From Planctomycetota bacterium (GTDB lineage Bacteria; Planctomycetota; Phycisphaerae; UBA1845): 15,575 nucleotides of DNA. Shown one piece after another: positions 14,603 to 15,575 of this stretch. Position 1 is the stretch's first letter. Each line of letters starts with the position of its first letter. The stretch lies in the NCBI GenBank assembly GCA_022561415.1, contig JADFRH010000016.1, positions 1 to 15,575 of the forward strand, in the 5' to 3' direction. The notes below the pieces were generated by a model that did not search any database, was not told where the DNA came from, and was given only the letters and a program-made list of their open reading frames with translations. The position numbers and the translations under genes were made by a program.

Positions 14603-14676
14603 TGTGGGACAGACTTTCTAGTCTGTCATCAGCCCTTCTTGCCCGCAGAATGACCGACTGGAAAGTCGGTCCCACA
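14603..14676. repeat. Nested inverted repeat element (REP/MITE-like)
   Basis: Two 27-nt arms, 14603-14629 and 14650-14676, are inverted copies with three mismatches, starting TGTGGGAC and ending GTCCCACA. Each arm is also a hairpin: CAGACT-TTCT-AGTCTG in the first, CCGACT-GGAA-AGTCGG in the second. Two of the three mismatches form an A-T to C-G swap inside the small stem, so both hairpins stay intact. It separates two - strand genes and could end transcription from either side. Confidence 0.75.
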
Positions 14677-14710
14677 TGCTGAAGAGGTTTTTCAACAGGC
14701 TTGCCCGGCG

Positions 14711-15575
14711 CTACCCGGCCGCACGAACCTGTTTGCGTTTCTGCTCGAGATTGGCCAGCAACTCATCGAACGACCGGGCGAACAATGCCACACCGTCTTT
14801 CAGCAGCGTGCTGGTGACCTCGTCGATGTCGATGCCCTGCGACTTCAGCTCGTCGAACAGTGCGCGGCAGCCCGCGAGGTCGTCGCGAATCGTACACGCC
14901 GGGAGCGTGTTCCCTGTCATCGAATCGATCGTGCCCGGTGAAAGTGTGTTGACGGTCCGCGGCGCCATCAAGCCATCAACGTACATCGTCGGCGGGTAGG
15001 CCGGGTTCTTCGTGCTTGTACTGGCCCACAGCGGTCGTTGAACGCGTGCGCCATTTTCCGCGAGCTTGCCGAACGCACCCGACTCCGCGAACACCTCTTC
15101 GAATCGTGCATAGGCGAGCTTTGCATTGGCGATCGCCGCGCGACCGAGCAAGTGGTCGGTCTCACCGGAGGTGGGTCGATTTTCGAGTCGGCTGTCGATC
15201 AGCGAATCCACGCGGCTGACGAAGAAAGACGCGACGGACGCGACTTTGCTGAGGTCTTCCCCGTTTTCTGCGAGCCGGGTCAGACCGTCGAGGTACGCCC
15301 GCATCACCTTCTCATACATCTTCAGCGAGAAGATCAGCGTAATGTTGATGCTGATACCCTCGGCAATGAGCGCCTCGATGGCCGGTATACCCTCCTCGGT
15401 CGCGGGGACTTTGATCAGCACATTCGGGCGATTCAGCGCGGCGTGGAGTCGCTTCGCCTCGGCGATGGTGCCGCTGGTATCACCGGCGAGCTTGGGGTTC
15501 ACTTCGAGGCTCACGTAGCCGTCGACGCGATCGGTTCGGTCATAGACGGGGCGAAGAAGGTCGGCCGCATCGACG
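14711..15575 (-). CDS. tal: Transaldolase, C-terminal part (start outside window)
   Basis: 288 codons, open to the right edge; GTG 15514 is internal because the frame upstream reads '[20 protein letters not shown]', standard family sequence. The enzyme moves a dihydroxyacetone unit between sugar phosphates in the pentose phosphate pathway. Motifs: '[13 protein letters not shown]', '[20 protein letters not shown]' with the Schiff-base Lys in IKVPAT, 'INITLIFSL', '[14 protein letters not shown]', '[13 protein letters not shown]', '[13 protein letters not shown]'. The QRPLWAST and VNT strings mark the long (about 365-380 residue) bacterial subtype, so some 80-90 residues are missing beyond the window. 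The protein ends 'RKQVRAAG' with TAG and has no glucose-6-phosphate isomerase fusion, which some relatives carry. Confidence 0.93.
   Translation of the reverse strand, partial: VDAADLLRPVYDRTDRVDGYVSLEVNPKLAGDTSGTIAEAKRLHAALNRPNVLIKVPATEEGIPAIEALIAEGISINITLIFSLKMYEKVMRAYLDGLTRLAENGEDLSKVASVASFFVSRVDSLIDSRLENRPTSGETDHLLGRAAIANAKLAYARFEEVFAESGAFGKLAENGARVQRPLWASTSTKNPAYPPTMYVDGLMAPRTVNTLSPGTIDSMTGNTLPACTIRDDLAGCRALFDELKSQGIDIDEVTSTLLKDGVALFARSFDELLANLEQKRKQVRAAG

Noticed and set aside
1..15575. tRNA, rRNA, integrase, transposase or attachment sites
   Set aside because: No sequence with tRNA or rRNA hallmarks and no mobile-element protein was seen on either strand.

Overview
The window looks like a chromosomal piece of a GC-rich planctomycete, probably Phycisphaerae-like and possibly from a metagenome assembly. 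The signs are dockerin-type secreted proteins with 'DGNVDI...DVL' and 'AFQG' motifs, a Cys-rich 'ACC...LT..C' tail, a short intergenic sequence (2333-2358) that I recall as recurrent in planctomycete genomes, and many genes without a clear Shine-Dalgarno site. This assignment is inference; no rRNA or marker gene is present.

Layout. 2-922 (+) is an ORF open at the left edge that joins an AddB/PD-(D/E)XK-nuclease-type segment to the C-terminal third of a phosphofructokinase. Tail to tail with it is a GlmU-like left-handed beta-helix protein (943-2199, -). A spacer with two REP-like elements leads to two exported proteins on the + strand: a BNR/Asp-box beta-propeller (2662-3981) whose signal peptide lies in another frame across a T7 run and whose Cys-rich tail is cut by an in-frame TAG, and a dockerin-type protein (4157-5071). 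The spacer before trpA carries, on the - strand, an extended -10 promoter, about 250 nt of structured sequence and an intrinsic terminator: a candidate non-coding RNA (about 5410 to 5153). trpA (5666-6508) stands alone, followed by a cluster of hairpins, a multi-pass membrane protein of unknown function (6748-8127, +) and, convergent with it, a lipoprotein with a phospholipase A2-like His-Asp motif and a Ca-binding tail (8144-8965, -).

A three-gene + strand operon follows (9266-13169): a CgeB-type glycosyltransferase fused to an FkbM methyltransferase, a stand-alone paralogue of that glycosyltransferase, and a stand-alone FkbM methyltransferase of a different subtype. This looks like a glycan-building and methylating unit and is the most system-like part of the window. 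On the - strand follow a membrane-anchored planctomycete-type protein with a pseudopilin-like C-terminal motif (13202-14575), a nested inverted repeat with compensating base changes (14603-14676) and the C-terminal 288 residues of a transaldolase running off the right edge.

The main points for a second look are the candidate ncRNA, the AddB/PFK junction (natural fusion or assembly chimera), the two lesions in the propeller gene, the fused-plus-split glycosyltransferase/FkbM operon, and the hairpin repeats between genes.
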